From Brevundimonas albigilva (GTDB lineage: Bacteria; Pseudomonadota; Alphaproteobacteria; Caulobacterales; Caulobacteraceae), in the NCBI RefSeq assembly GCF_023503965.1, contig NZ_CP097298.1, forward strand, positions 2,745,001-2,809,000: a stretch of DNA of 64,000 nt, given 5' to 3'. This document shows positions 39,784-48,621 of this stretch, piece by piece. The notes below the pieces were generated by a model, which saw only the letters and a list, made by a program, of their open reading frames with translations, ran no database searches and had not been told where the DNA came from. Position 1 is the first letter of the stretch, and the number at the start of each line of letters is the position of its first letter. A program made the translations under genes and the position numbers.

Positions 39784-40542
39784 ATGAGGCGGGACTTCGC
39801 GGACTTCTGGAACCTGCTGTGGGAGGCGGCGCTGCTGGTCTGCGCGGCCTTCGCCCTGCTGAACGCCTATGCGCCGCCGCAAGACCTGCCGTGGAAGCCG
39901 CTGGACCTGGATCGGCCGATCGGGCGGGCGACGGCGACCAAGGTGGCGGCCTTCGACCTGCCCCGCGCCGCCACGCCCGAACAGGTCGCGGCGCCCACCG
40001 AGGCCTGCATGAGGCTGTTGCGCGAGGCCGGCGTGCAGGTGGAGCGGGCGCCCGATCGCGACGACGGCGGCTTCTGCCAGGTGCGCGGCGCGGTGCGGAT
40101 CGTCGGCGGGGCCACGCCCCTGGCGCCGGCCGGGGTGGTGATGCAGTGCCCGCTGGCCCTGCGCTACGTCCTCTGGGACCGCCAGGTGCTGCAACCGGCC
40201 GCGCGGGACGTGCTGGGCTCTCCGGTGGCGCGGGTGGAGAATTTCGGGACCTACTCGTGCCGTCGCATCTATGGGTCGACCGACACCGGCGACCGGCCCA
40301 GCGAACACGCGCGCGCCAATGCGCTGGACGTCGCGGCGGTGACCCTGGCCGACGGGCGCCGGGTCAGCGTCAAGGCCGACTGGGCCGGGCAGGGGCCGGC
40401 CGGCGCCGAGGGCGGGCGCTTCCTGAAGCGCGTGGGGCAGGGCGGTTGCCGGCTGTTCTCCAATGTCCTGACGCCCGAGTACAACGCCGCCCATGCCGAC
40501 CATCTGCATCTGGACGCGGCCCCGCGCGGGGTGTGCGGCTAA
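39784..40542 (+). CDS. extensin-like domain protein
   Basis: The 252-residue protein has a membrane segment near the N-terminus (NLLWEAALLVCAAFALLNAY, about 10-29). A single extensin-like C-terminal domain (PF06904, about 75-252) follows, with FGTYSCRRI, RPSEHARANALDVAAVTL and the ending HADHLHLDAAPRGVCG. The His/Asp pattern resembles peptidoglycan-acting metallopeptidases of the D,D-peptidase type, so a cell-wall role is plausible. ATG 39784 is used, with GGAGG upstream. Confidence 0.85.
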   Translation: MRRDFADFWNLLWEAALLVCAAFALLNAYAPPQDLPWKPLDLDRPIGRATATKVAAFDLPRAATPEQVAAPTEACMRLLREAGVQVERAPDRDDGGFCQVRGAVRIVGGATPLAPAGVVMQCPLALRYVLWDRQVLQPAARDVLGSPVARVENFGTYSCRRIYGSTDTGDRPSEHARANALDVAAVTLADGRRVSVKADWAGQGPAGAEGGRFLKRVGQGGCRLFSNVLTPEYNAAHADHLHLDAAPRGVCG

Positions 40543-40587
40543 GGTTCGATTAACCACCTAACGCCGATTTGTGGAATCGCTTTGCTG

Positions 40588-40752
40588 TTGACCGGCCCGT
40601 AAAGGCGGGTGACAACACGGGCGCAGTCCGGATTTTGCGTGGGGTCCACACCCGCGTCTCGCTCCTTCGCCTGAACGAGCTTGTTCCAGATGGACTGACG
40701 GGTCCCTCTGAAAAGGGGCCCGCCTGGAAAGCGCGTTTACGGAGACGCAGAC
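40588..40752 (+). promoter_or_regulatory. cold-shock gene promoter and long 5' leader
   Basis: TTGACC (40588-40593) and the weaker GACAAC (40611-40616) are 17 bases apart, giving a leader of about 130 bases. It contains a hairpin, GGGTCCCT (40700-40707) with AGGGGCCC (40714-40721). Long structured leaders are typical of cold-shock mRNAs, where they act as RNA thermometers. Confidence 0.5.
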
Positions 40753-40956
40753 ATGGCGACCGGTACGGTCAAGTGGTTCAACCCCACCAAGGGCTATGGT
40801 TTCATCCAGCCCGATAGCGGCGGGTCCGACGTGTTCGTTCACGTCACCGCCGTTCAGAAGGCCGGCCTTCAGGGCCTCGATGAGAACGCCAAGGTCGAAT
40901 ACGAGCTGGAAACCCAGCGCGGCAAGACCTCGGCCGTGGACCTCAAGGTCCTCTAA
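40753..40956 (+). CDS. cold shock protein
   Basis: The 67-residue protein is a single OB-fold cold-shock domain. RNP1 KGYGFIQ (about 13-19) and RNP2 VFVHV (about 27-31) are conserved, and the start MATGTVKWFNPTKGYG is typical. It acts as an RNA chaperone. GGAGACGC precedes the ATG. A strong terminator follows after 25 bases, so it is a single-gene transcript. Confidence 0.96.
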   Translation: MATGTVKWFNPTKGYGFIQPDSGGSDVFVHVTAVQKAGLQGLDENAKVEYELETQRGKTSAVDLKVL

Positions 40957-40981
40957 GTCGACAGCCGAACAGGCTGGGAAG

Positions 40982-41018
40982 CGGGCGCGGGGGCATCCTC
41001 CGCGCCCGTTTTCTTTTT
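40982..41018 (+). terminator. cold-shock gene terminator
   Basis: CGGGCGCGG (40982-40990) pairs with CCGCGCCCG (41000-41008), with three more inner pairs and a CAT loop; TTTTCTTTTT follows. Confidence 0.92.
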
Positions 41019-41023
41019 AGGGC

Positions 41024-41123
41024 GGGCTACCGCGCTTCGCGCTGCTTGAGCCCATGTTGTTTGGGCTACCGCGCTTCGCGCTGCTTGAGCCCATGTTGCC
41101 TGGGCTACCGCGCTTCGCGCTGC
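41024..41123. repeat. 39-bp tandem repeat array with conserved hairpin (array 1)
   Basis: Units start at 41024, 41063 and 41102, exactly 39 bases apart; the third is truncated. Each full unit folds as GGGCT, ACC, GCGC, TTC, GCGC, TGCTTG, AGCCC: an outer 5-bp stem, an asymmetric internal loop and an inner 4-bp stem. The third unit supplies the last codons and stop (41105-41107, TAG) of the EamA gene. The same hairpin, with compensatory changes, occurs in the array at 61591-61703. Confidence 0.92.
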
Positions 41124-42004
41124 GGGGGTCCGGCGGTTGCGGATGGCTCGGCGGCCAGGCCGGAAAAGGGCGCGGCGGGCGCTCGGTTCGAGCGCTGGGC
41201 CAGGATGACGGCGACCAGGACCAGGGCGCCGCCGCCGGCCTGAACCGGGGTCAGGGTCTCGCCGAAGACCAGCCAGCCCAGCAGGGCCGCGACCACCGGC
41301 TGGACCAGGATGGTGACGGCGGTGACCGAGGCGGGAAGGCGGCCCAGCGCCCAGGCCACGCCGCCCTGGCCGAAGACGTGCATCACGCCCATGGCGACGC
41401 AGGCCGCCCAGCCGGCCAGGGTTGCGGGAAGAACGTCCTCGCCCAGGCCCAGCGCGACCAGGAACAGCAGGGGCGCGCCCAGCAGCGTGGCCCAGAAGGT
41501 GATCCGCATCGCGCCGGCCGTCGCGCGCGCCGCCTTCACCGCCAGGAAGTAGCCGGAATACCAGACCGCCACCGACAGGCTGAACAGGTCGCCCAGCAAG
41601 GGGTTGGTCCCCTGGCCGCCGTCGGCCCCGGCCGCCATGGCCAGGGCGCCGCCCATCGCCAGGGCGAGGGCCAGCAGGAACAGCCGGCGCGGCTTCTCCT
41701 TCAGCACGACCCAGGCGAACAGGGTCACGACCACCGGCGTCAGGTTGCACAGCACCGTGGCGTTGGCCACCGACGTCATGACGATGCCGTAGTGCCAGAA
41801 GCTGAGGTCGAGCGTGAAGAACAGGCCGGCCAGCAGCGCCCATTTCGACGGCCGGGCCACGCCTCCCGGTTCGCGCCCCGCCAGCACCGCCAGCAGCGGC
41901 AGGGCGAAGGCGAAACGCCAGAAGCCCGCCGCCGCCGGCCCCGTCTCGGTCAGGCGCACCAGGATCGGGGCCAGGCCCAGGACGCAGGCCGCGACCAGCA
42001 GCAC
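41105..42004 (-). CDS. EamA/DMT family transporter
   Basis: The 299-residue protein has about ten hydrophobic segments in two EamA repeats. Family-like blocks are ANATVLCNLTPVVVTLFAWVV in the first and LPASVTAVTILVQPVVAALLGW in the second. The substrate is unknown. The start is uncertain: GTG 42004 is the first in-frame start. An ATG at 42051 has a plausible N-terminus (MTAPSPERLRS) but is out of frame by one base near 42018 (tcgcgccg for tcggcgccg). The C-terminus (PPQREAR) and stop come from the third unit of repeat array 1. Confidence 0.85.
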   Translation of the reverse strand: MLLVAACVLGLAPILVRLTETGPAAAGFWRFAFALPLLAVLAGREPGGVARPSKWALLAGLFFTLDLSFWHYGIVMTSVANATVLCNLTPVVVTLFAWVVLKEKPRRLFLLALALAMGGALAMAAGADGGQGTNPLLGDLFSLSVAVWYSGYFLAVKAARATAGAMRITFWATLLGAPLLFLVALGLGEDVLPATLAGWAACVAMGVMHVFGQGGVAWALGRLPASVTAVTILVQPVVAALLGWLVFGETLTPVQAGGGALVLVAVILAQRSNRAPAAPFSGLAAEPSATAGPPQREAR

Positions 42005-42115
42005 CGCCAGGGCCGGCGCGAGCGGAGACGTTCGGGGGAGGGGGCGGTCATGGCGGCTGTTTAGGCCGCGCCGCGCGACCGCGCCATCGGGATCGGCGGC
42101 CAGCCAGAGCGGGCG

Positions 42116-44290
42116 TCAGGCCAGGGGGTCGATGCGCGCCTTCAGCGTCACTTCCAGCCCCGGCTTGCGGTCGCGGTAGGCCAGCTGGCCGTCCAGCTGG
42201 CCGACCAGGCTGCGGATCATCATGGAGCCGAAACCCTTGCCCGCCTGGTGCCCGCCCTTGCCGTCGTCGGCGACGGTCAGGCGCAGCTGATCGTCGGCTT
42301 CGGCCAGGGTGATGAACAGCGGACCCGGCTGGCCGTCATAGGCGTACTTCTGGGCGTTGATGATCAGCTCGGTCAGGATCAGGCCGAGGGTGACGGCCCG
42401 ACCGGCGTCGACGCAGACCGGCGCCAGGTCGGTCTGGATCGCGGCGGCCCAATCAGGCCCCATGCTGCCGCCCAGATCCGTCACCAGTTCGCCGATGTAG
42501 CGGCTGAGGTCGATGGTGGTGGTGTTGTCGCCCCGATAGAGGCGGCTGTGGACGGTGGAGACCGCGCGCACCCGGCGGCGCGCCTCCTGCAGGGCGACGG
42601 CGGCGGGGCCGTCGGCCTGGTCGCGCGCCTGCAGGCCCAGGAAGCTGGACACCAGCGTCAGACTGTTCTGCACGCGGTGATTGATTGACCTCGCGCATCA
42701 GATACTGCTGCTGCTCCAGCCGCAGGTCGCGCTCGTTGAGGCGGGTCTGAAGCGACTGGTTGAGGCTGCGCAGCTGGCTGACGGCGGCGAAGTCGGCCAG
42801 GGCGTCGCGCAGGCGCGCGGCGGACTCCACCGCGGCGGCGGACCAGCGGCGCGCGCGGCCCGAGACGGTCTGGGACCACTCCTCGAAGGACGCGCGCGGG
42901 TTCAGGGCGCCGGACGCGCCGGATTTCACCGCCGTCTCGGGATTTCCCGCCCAGCGCACCGTCTCGACGATTTCCGAGCGGAACCACAGGATGGAGACCG
43001 GCGCGCGGCCGGTCAGGCGGACGGCCAGCAGGCCGCTGCCGTGGGCGCGCCACGCCTCGGCCTCGGGCAGGATGCTGGACAGGGCGCTGGAGGAGACGGG
43101 ACGAAGGCCGGGCAGGCCCTCCAGCCAGGCGCCGAGGCGAGCGACGCCCTCTTCCGGCGGGGTATGGCCGAAGCGGACGACGCGCCCGTCGCCGATCAGG
43201 GCCAGGCCGTCGGCGTCGACCAGTTCCATCAACTGCGCCGAGCGCGCCGCCAGCGCCTCGTCCAGCGCCGCTTCGGCGGGCAGCCGGGCGACCAGCTCGT
43301 CCTCGAGACGACGCAGGCGGACCCGTTCGCGGTACAGTTCCGCATCCGCCTTGGCCTTGAGTTGGCGCGCCAGGTTGCGGGCCAGCGTCGTGCAGGCGAC
43401 GCGAATCTCGTACGGCATCAACTGCGGCGCCGCGCTGTGGCAGGCGACCAGGCCCCACAGGGCGTCGTCGACGATGATCGACACCGAGGCCGAGGCCCGC
43501 ACGCCCATGTTGCGCAGATACTGAAGGTGAACGGGCGACACCGAGCGCAGGCCGGCGTCGCTCATGTCCAGCGGCGGCTCGTCGGGATCGACGGGGCGCA
43601 GCGGCTGGGGGGTGTAGTGGCTGTCGGGGATGACCCGCACGGGGTTGCGCAGATAAAGGGCGCGCGCCTGACGCGGGATGTCGGTCGCGGGGAAGTGGTG
43701 GTTCAGGAAGGAGGACGCGCCGTTGCCGCGCGCCTCGGCCACGACCTGGCCCGCCTCGTCGTCCAGGAAGCGGTAGATCATGACCCGGTCGAAACCGGTC
43801 AGCTTGCGAAAGGCCTCGGCCGCCTGGTCGCTGACGCCCTGCAGGGTGCCGGCCCGTTCCATGTCGGCGCCGGCGGCGTCGAGGCGCGCGATCAGTTCCA
43901 CGCCCGGGCGGCTTTGCTGGGAGCTTTGCTCCACCTCGACGACGACGCGCGGCGCCTCGCCCGACATCGACGGCGTCGCGTAGTGGACGACGACATCGTA
44001 TTCCAGCCCGTTGGCGGCGCGCCAGCGTCCGCAGAAGCCCTTGTCCTCCAGCCGCGCCATGTCCCGCACGCGTCGGGCCACGGAATCGCCCAGCAGGTCG
44101 GCGACCGGGCGATCCAGCCAGCCGTCGCGCCCGGTCAGGCCCTCGATGGGGCCGGCGCCCTTGAGCACCACCTGGGCTTCAGGTCCAGCACCAGCAGGAA
44201 GCCGTGAGGCTGGACGGCCTGGGGAACATGGATCGGCTCGCGATCGCAATCGGTCAGGTCGATCTCGTCGCGGATGGCGGAATCGGTCAT
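42116..44290 (-). pseudogene. bphP: bacteriophytochrome sensor histidine kinase, broken twice
   Basis: This is a red/far-red photoreceptor kinase with PAS, GAF, PHY and HWE/HisKA_2 kinase domains. The bilin-binding Cys15 is in DLTDCDREPIH. The GAF domain has FPATDIPRQARALYLRNP, the PHY tongue has the PRxSF motif NPRASFEEW, and the kinase part ends with DDGKGG and GFGSMMIRSLVGQLDG. The frame breaks near 44183, where one base is lost (gacct for gaccct). It breaks again at 42680-42687, where ATTG is duplicated immediately before the phospho-accepting His of NHRVQNSL. Its start overlaps the stop of the heme oxygenase gene (ATGA). Confidence 0.9.
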
Positions 44291-44861
44291 GCGGCTGCCC
44301 TTTGCGACAGCGGCGCCAGCGTGGCGCGGGCGTAGGCGAAGCCCTGCAGGCCGCCGGCCACGATCTGCTCGACCGAGGCCGCGCCATCGGCGCAGGCCTG
44401 CTCCAGCAAGGTCTGGAAGGCGCGCCAGCGGTCGCCGGTCTGGTCGCCGTGGGGATCGAGGAAGGACAGGCCCGCCAGATCGCACCCGGCGGCGGCCAGG
44501 CGGCGGCGGATGATGCGGCCGCCCAGCATCGACCCCTCGGCGACATAGACCCAGCCCAGGGCGGCGCCGGGCGTCGCGACGGGGGCGGCGCGGCGGGCGT
44601 GGGCGCGACGACGCCCAGGTCCGCCAGGTCGCGAGCGACGCCTTCGGATCGTGCAAGCGGCTTGAACGCGCCCGCCAGCGAGGCGACCAGCGGATGGGCG
44701 GCCGCCTCCACGCCGAAGTGGAAACGATGGAAGGCCAGGACCATCTGCGCCCGGGCGGCCGGATCGGCCAGGCGGCGCTCGATCGCCGCCTCGTCCTCAA
44801 GCGCGGAGTGGTCGGCGGCGGTCGCTCGGCGAAGGGCGGATAGGGCGGGGGAGGCCGACAT
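44287..44861 (-). pseudogene. bphO: heme oxygenase (BphO type), frame-shifted
   Basis: The enzyme opens heme to biliverdin, the chromophore of the phytochrome encoded next. The N-terminal helix ALRRATAADHSALEDE carries the proximal His18; the C-terminal part has EGSMLGGRIIRRRL and WRAFQTLLEQ. The frame breaks at the G run 44581-44585 (plus strand), where one base seems lost; restoring it gives a continuous protein of about 190 residues. TAGGATCG lies upstream of the ATG. The ATGA overlap with bphP indicates translational coupling. Confidence 0.88.
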
Positions 44862-45014
44862 GAATGACGATCCTAACATATTGAGACCGCTTGTCGATTT
44901 TCGCCTGTTGTGTACGCCGCCGTACGTTTTGCATCCGCGCGCCCCGGGGTCACGGAACAGCCGCAGTCTCATGGCGTTGAGCGGCCAGCCAAACCTTCAA
45001 AACCGGTGCCCTTC

Positions 45015-45794
45015 ATGAAACTGCGCGTTCGCGCCGAGCTCGTCTATCGCTTCGATCCGCCGACGGACGCCATCTACAAGATCCAGGTCGCGCACTGGCC
45101 CGGCCAGGACATCCTGGAGGAGCGGCTGACCTTTTCGCCGCCGATCCAGGCCCATGAGGACGAGGACGCCGAGTTCGGCGCCCGCGCGCGCTGCGTTGCC
45201 ATATGTCGGGCGAGGTGACGCTGACCTATGGGGCGGTGGTCGACAACGGCGTGCTGAGGGGGCTGCCCCTGAACGTGTCGCAGCACGACTGGGGCGATCT
45301 TCCCGCCGAGGTGCTGCCCTATCTGTCGCCCAGCCGATACTGCCCGTCGGACCAGTTCGGGCGTTTCGTGACGCGCGCGTTCGGCGAGACGTCGGGCGGG
45401 GCGCGGGTGCTGGCGATCCTGGACTGGATCAAGGCCAACATCGACTATGAGCACGGGGTGTCGGACACCGAGACGACGGCGGCGCGCACCTTCATCGACC
45501 GGGCGGGGGTGTGCCGGGACTTCACCCATCTGGGCCTGACGCTGTGCCGGGCGTCGGGCATTCCCGCGCGGGCGGTCAGCGCCTTCGCCCACCAGCTGGA
45601 GCCGCCGGATTTCCACGCCATCTTCGAGGTCTGGCTGGACAACGGCTGGTGGCTGGTCGACCCCACGGGCCTGGCGCCGGTCCGGGGGGCTGGTGCGGAT
45701 CGCCTGCGGCCGCGACGCCGCCGACATCGCCTTTCTGACCACCCAGGACCGCTGCGAGATGGTGCGTCAGTCGGTGACGGTGGAAGCGGCCTGA
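45015..45794 (+). pseudogene. transglutaminase-like cysteine protease family protein, frame-shifted twice
   Basis: The protein has the N-terminal beta domain of bacterial transglutaminases (MKLRVRAELVYRFDPPTDAI, then GEVTLTYGAVVDNG). The core follows: the catalytic Cys is in GVCRDFTHLGLTLCRASGIPAR, then His in DFHAIFEVWL and Asp in WLVDPTGLAPV. Frames change near 45197 (extra or lost base before CHMSGE) and at the G run 45684-45689 (six G where five are expected). The restored end reads CEMVRQSVTVEAA, with TGA at 45792-45794. The substrate is unknown. Confidence 0.85.
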
Positions 45795-45811
45795 GGCGAT
45801 GACGCGAAGAC

Positions 45812-45867
45812 CTTCCCCCGCTTGTCGGGGGAAGTGTCAGGTCGTGGCGCGAAGCGACACGCCTGAC
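45812..45867 (+). repeat. bipartite REP-like element, copy C
   Basis: Hairpin 1 is CTTCCCCCG (45812-45820) with CGGGGGAAG (45826-45834). Hairpin 2 is a longer stem: GTCAGG (45836-45841) with CCTGAC (45862-45867), CGTG (45843-45846) with CACG (45858-45861), and CGC-GAA-GCG at its tip. Confidence 0.75.
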
Positions 45868-45914
45868 GATGGGGGAGTGTCTTCTTTGGATGACACTTCC
45901 CTCTCCGACCCCTG

Positions 45915-45960
45915 GTTCGCTTCGCGAACGACGGGCCACCTCTCCCGCAAGCGGGAGAGG
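45915..45960 (-). repeat. bipartite REP-like element, copy D (reverse orientation)
   Basis: GTTCGC (45915-45920), TTC and GCGAAC (45924-45929) form hairpin 2. CCTCTCCCG (45939-45947) with CGGGAGAGG (45952-45960) forms hairpin 1. Copies C and D face each other between the transglutaminase and rpmB. Confidence 0.75.
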
Positions 45961-45965
45961 GATGG

Positions 45966-46000
45966 GCAAAGAAAAGGCCGGCGGAAACGCCGGCCTTTTC
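45966..46000 (-). terminator. rpmB terminator
   Basis: A perfect 13-bp stem (45971-45983 with 45988-46000) with a 4-base loop is followed on the minus strand by TTT. It may also stop transcripts from the plus side, which see TTTTC. Confidence 0.88.
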
Positions 46001-46023
46001 CCGAAATCGATTTGCGACGCCGA

Positions 46024-46320
46024 TCAGGCGGCGGCTTGCTCGGCCAGCTTGGCGCGGACCTGACGCTTGATGCGCTGGGCGGCGGTCGACAGCTGCTCGT
46101 CGCGGGCCTTGACGATGAAGGCGTCCAGGCCGCCCTTGTAGTCCAGGGTGCGCAGGGCGGCGTTGGAGATGCGCAGGCTGAAGGTCTGGCCCAGGGCGTC
46201 CGAGGTGACCTTGACCGTCTTCAGCGACGGCAGGAAGCGGCGCTTGGTCTTGATGTTCGAGTGGCTCACGCTGTGGCCGACCATCGGGCCGATACCAGTG
46301 AGTTCGCAACGACGCGACAT
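46024..46320 (-). CDS. rpmB: 50S ribosomal protein L28
   Basis: L28 (98 aa, the longer alphaproteobacterial form) begins MSRRCELTGIGPMVGHSVSHSN, with the family signature CELTG and the stretch NIKTKRRFLPSL. The C-terminal half (about 55-98) is basic and helical. It is a single gene with its own terminator. The 203-base gap upstream to the DUF3617 gene holds its promoter. Confidence 0.97.
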   Translation of the reverse strand: MSRRCELTGIGPMVGHSVSHSNIKTKRRFLPSLKTVKVTSDALGQTFSLRISNAALRTLDYKGGLDAFIVKARDEQLSTAAQRIKRQVRAKLAEQAAA

Positions 46321-46523
46321 CGTCAGATCCTTAAGGTGCGGCGCCCGGCCCGAGAAATGGACGCGAACGCATGAAACAGGTGCGCGCGGAAACGGGTCCC
46401 GCGCGAGAGAGGGGGCGTATAAGGGAGAGGGGCGCGGGCGTCAACCTGAGTCCGCGCCGGCCGAACGCCGCGACGCGCGTCTCGTTCAGCCTGTATTCAA
46501 TTGCCGGGCGTCATATCCATATC

Positions 46524-47024
46524 ATGACCATGACCAAGAGCCTTTCCATGATCCTTTCCCCGATCCGCCGCGCGCCGGGCAAGGCCGCCGCGATCGCCGC
46601 GCCGCTCCTGGCCGGCGGCCTGATGCTGGCCGCGCCCGCCATGGCGCCGGCCCAGACCGCCGCCCAGTCGGAAGTGCTGCCCGGCTATTGGGAATACACC
46701 ACCAGCGCCCTGGGCCAGCGCGACACCGAACAGAAGTGCGTGCGCCCCAGCGAGATCAACCGCTTCTTCGGCGGCCTGTCGACCAAGCGGTGGCGCTGCA
46801 CCTATCCGACGCGGGTGGTGGGCGACGGAAACGCCCGCTTCGAGGGCACGTGCCAGGACCACAAGGGCCGCCGGGTCAATGTGCGGCTGAACGGGACCTA
46901 TGAGACGACCAGCTTCCGCTTCAGCGGCGGCGCGCAGCTGCTGCGCGGCACGCCCTATATCCCGGCCAGCATCACCGCCCGGCGAATCAGCGCCCAGTGC
47001 CCGGCCAATGCGGAATATTTCTGA
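46524..47024 (+). CDS. DUF3617 domain protein, exported
   Basis: The 166-residue protein has a long N-terminal signal region (hydrophobic core AAAIAAPLLAGGLMLAAPAM, cleavage near PAQ) and a DUF3617 domain (about 50-166). The domain is marked by LPGYWEYTTSALGQRDTEQKC and later Cys residues in KRWRCTYP, FEGTCQD and SAQCPAN that could form disulfides in the periplasm. Function is unknown. The start is uncertain among ATG 46524, 46530 and 46548. Confidence 0.8.
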   Translation: MTMTKSLSMILSPIRRAPGKAAAIAAPLLAGGLMLAAPAMAPAQTAAQSEVLPGYWEYTTSALGQRDTEQKCVRPSEINRFFGGLSTKRWRCTYPTRVVGDGNARFEGTCQDHKGRRVNVRLNGTYETTSFRFSGGAQLLRGTPYIPASITARRISAQCPANAEYF

Positions 47025-47090
47025 CTTTCCGACCCGCCAGGCGTGGGCCCAGGCCCAGGCTTGAGGCCAGGCGTGGCGCAGGGCGCAGTA

Positions 47091-48038
47091 TCAGTGCGCC
47101 CCGCCGCCCTTTCGAAGCCGCATGACCTGATGCAGGGCGAAGGCGACGGCGCCGCCCACCACCACGCCGATGACGGTCGAGATCGCCGCCGTGGTCAGCC
47201 AGCCCGCCACGGCGCCCAGCGGCCCGGTCGCCTGGGCGACGGCGTGGGACAGATGCTCCACCGGCTCAGCCGGCCAGGCCAGTCCCAGCGTGTGCGACCC
47301 GTGCAGCAGGATGCCGCCGCCGACCCACAGCATGGCGAAGGTGCCGATCGCCGACAGGGCGTTCATCACCACCGGCATGGCCTTGACCAGGCCGCGCCCC
47401 AGCGCCCGGGCCGCGCCTGACGGCCGCTCGGCCAGATGCAGGCCGATGTCGTCCATCTTCACGATCAGGCCCACCGCGCCATAGACCGCCACGGTCATGG
47501 CCAGGCCCACCACGATCAGCACGCCGGCCTGGGTCAGCAGGGGCGCGTCGGACACGTCGGCCAGGGCGATGGTCATGATCTCGGCCGACAGGATCAGGTC
47601 GGTCCGCACCGCGCCCGAGACGGTGGCGGCTTCCAGGGCGGCGGGGTCGCCGGTCGCGGGCGCGGCCTCGCCATGACCCGCGCCGCCGAACATCTCCATC
47701 AGCTTCTCGGCGCCTTCGAAACACAGATAGGTCCCGCCGCACATCAGGATGGGCGTGATGGCCCAGGGCGCGAAACTGGTCAGCAGCAGGGCGACGGGCA
47801 GGATCAGCAGCAGCTTGTTGCGCACCGAGCCGGCGGCGATCTTGGCGATGATCGGCAGTTCGCGGCTGGGCGACAGGCCGGTGACGTAGCGGGGCGTCAC
47901 CGCCGCGTCGTCGACCACCACGCCGGCCGCCTTGGTCGCCGCCTTGCCCGAGGCCGCCCCCACATCGTCGATCGACGCCGCCGCCAGCTTGGCGATCCCC
48001 GCCACGTCGTCGAGCAGGGCGATGAGTCCGGAAGGCAT
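47091..48038 (-). CDS. DUF808 (YedI) family membrane protein
   Basis: The 315-residue protein begins MPSGLIALLDDVAGIAKLAA and has the DUF808 blocks DDAAVTPRYVTGLSPSRELP and KIAAGSVRNKLLLILP, followed by about six hydrophobic segments to the C-terminus. E. coli YedI is of unknown function. It is convergent with the DUF3617 gene and about 66 bases downstream of the small membrane-protein gene on the same strand. Confidence 0.9.
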   Translation of the reverse strand: MPSGLIALLDDVAGIAKLAAASIDDVGAASGKAATKAAGVVVDDAAVTPRYVTGLSPSRELPIIAKIAAGSVRNKLLLILPVALLLTSFAPWAITPILMCGGTYLCFEGAEKLMEMFGGAGHGEAAPATGDPAALEAATVSGAVRTDLILSAEIMTIALADVSDAPLLTQAGVLIVVGLAMTVAVYGAVGLIVKMDDIGLHLAERPSGAARALGRGLVKAMPVVMNALSAIGTFAMLWVGGGILLHGSHTLGLAWPAEPVEHLSHAVAQATGPLGAVAGWLTTAAISTVIGVVVGGAVAFALHQVMRLRKGGGAH

Positions 48039-48104
48039 GGGCGCGGTCTTGAGCTGAGGGGGAGAGGGTTCAGGCGTAGATCAGCGCCCACGCCTTGTCG
48101 ATCT

Positions 48105-48497
48105 TCACCTGGTGGTTTCCTGAGCCGGTCCGCTCTTGAGTGCTTGCGTATTCCGGAAGGCCGAGCCCCAGATCGTGAACATGCCCGACGCCAAGATGAG
48201 CGTGACGAGGAGGACGCCGAAGCCCAGCCCGGAAGGGTCTCGACTGACGCTGACGACAACGAAGACGTGAAACGCAAGAAACAGCAGATGCACGCCCGCC
48301 AGGACGATGGCGTTGTAGATGCGTCGCCATCGCGGCTTGAGCATCAGGCCTATCAGGCCCGGCCATTCGGTCAGGTCCTCCGCGAGCGGATCGTGAGGGA
48401 TGGCGGTTCGGGATTTGAGGAACGGCAGTCGCAGGAACAAGCCCGCCGCCACGAAGGACAAAAGCGTCAGCGCCGCCCCGATGGCCATCGCTCTCAT
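48105..48497 (-). CDS. hypothetical three-helix membrane protein
   Basis: The 130-residue protein has hydrophobic segments at about 5-22 (AIGAALTLLSFVAAGLFL), 60-85 (IVLAGVHLLFLAFHVFVV) and 92-112 (GFGVLLVTLILASGMF). I recognise no family. ATG 48497 was preferred because GGAGGAG lies 6 bases upstream; ATG 48503 is also possible. It lies between the carD terminator and the DUF808 gene. Confidence 0.6.
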   Translation of the reverse strand: MRAMAIGAALTLLSFVAAGLFLRLPFLKSRTAIPHDPLAEDLTEWPGLIGLMLKPRWRRIYNAIVLAGVHLLFLAFHVFVVVSVSRDPSGLGFGVLLVTLILASGMFTIWGSAFRNTQALKSGPAQETTR

Positions 48498-48562
48498 GCT
48501 CATCTCCTCCGGCGACGTCCGGACCAGCCTCAGGGACAATCGTTAAAGGCGGGTCGACCACG

Positions 48563-48597
48563 CAAAACAAAAGGCCCGGGATCGCTCCCGGGCCTTT
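48563..48597 (-). terminator. carD terminator
   Basis: A 12-bp perfect stem (48570-48581 with 48586-48597), loop TCGC, is followed on the minus strand by TTGTTTTGC. Confidence 0.88.
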
Positions 48598-48621
48598 CGA
48601 TTGTTCGTCGATGGGGCGCGA

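Noticed and set aside
41024..41123. Short repeat array considered as a possible CRISPR
   Set aside because: The units are identical throughout, with no unique spacers and only three copies, and no cas genes are present. It is a tandem repeat.
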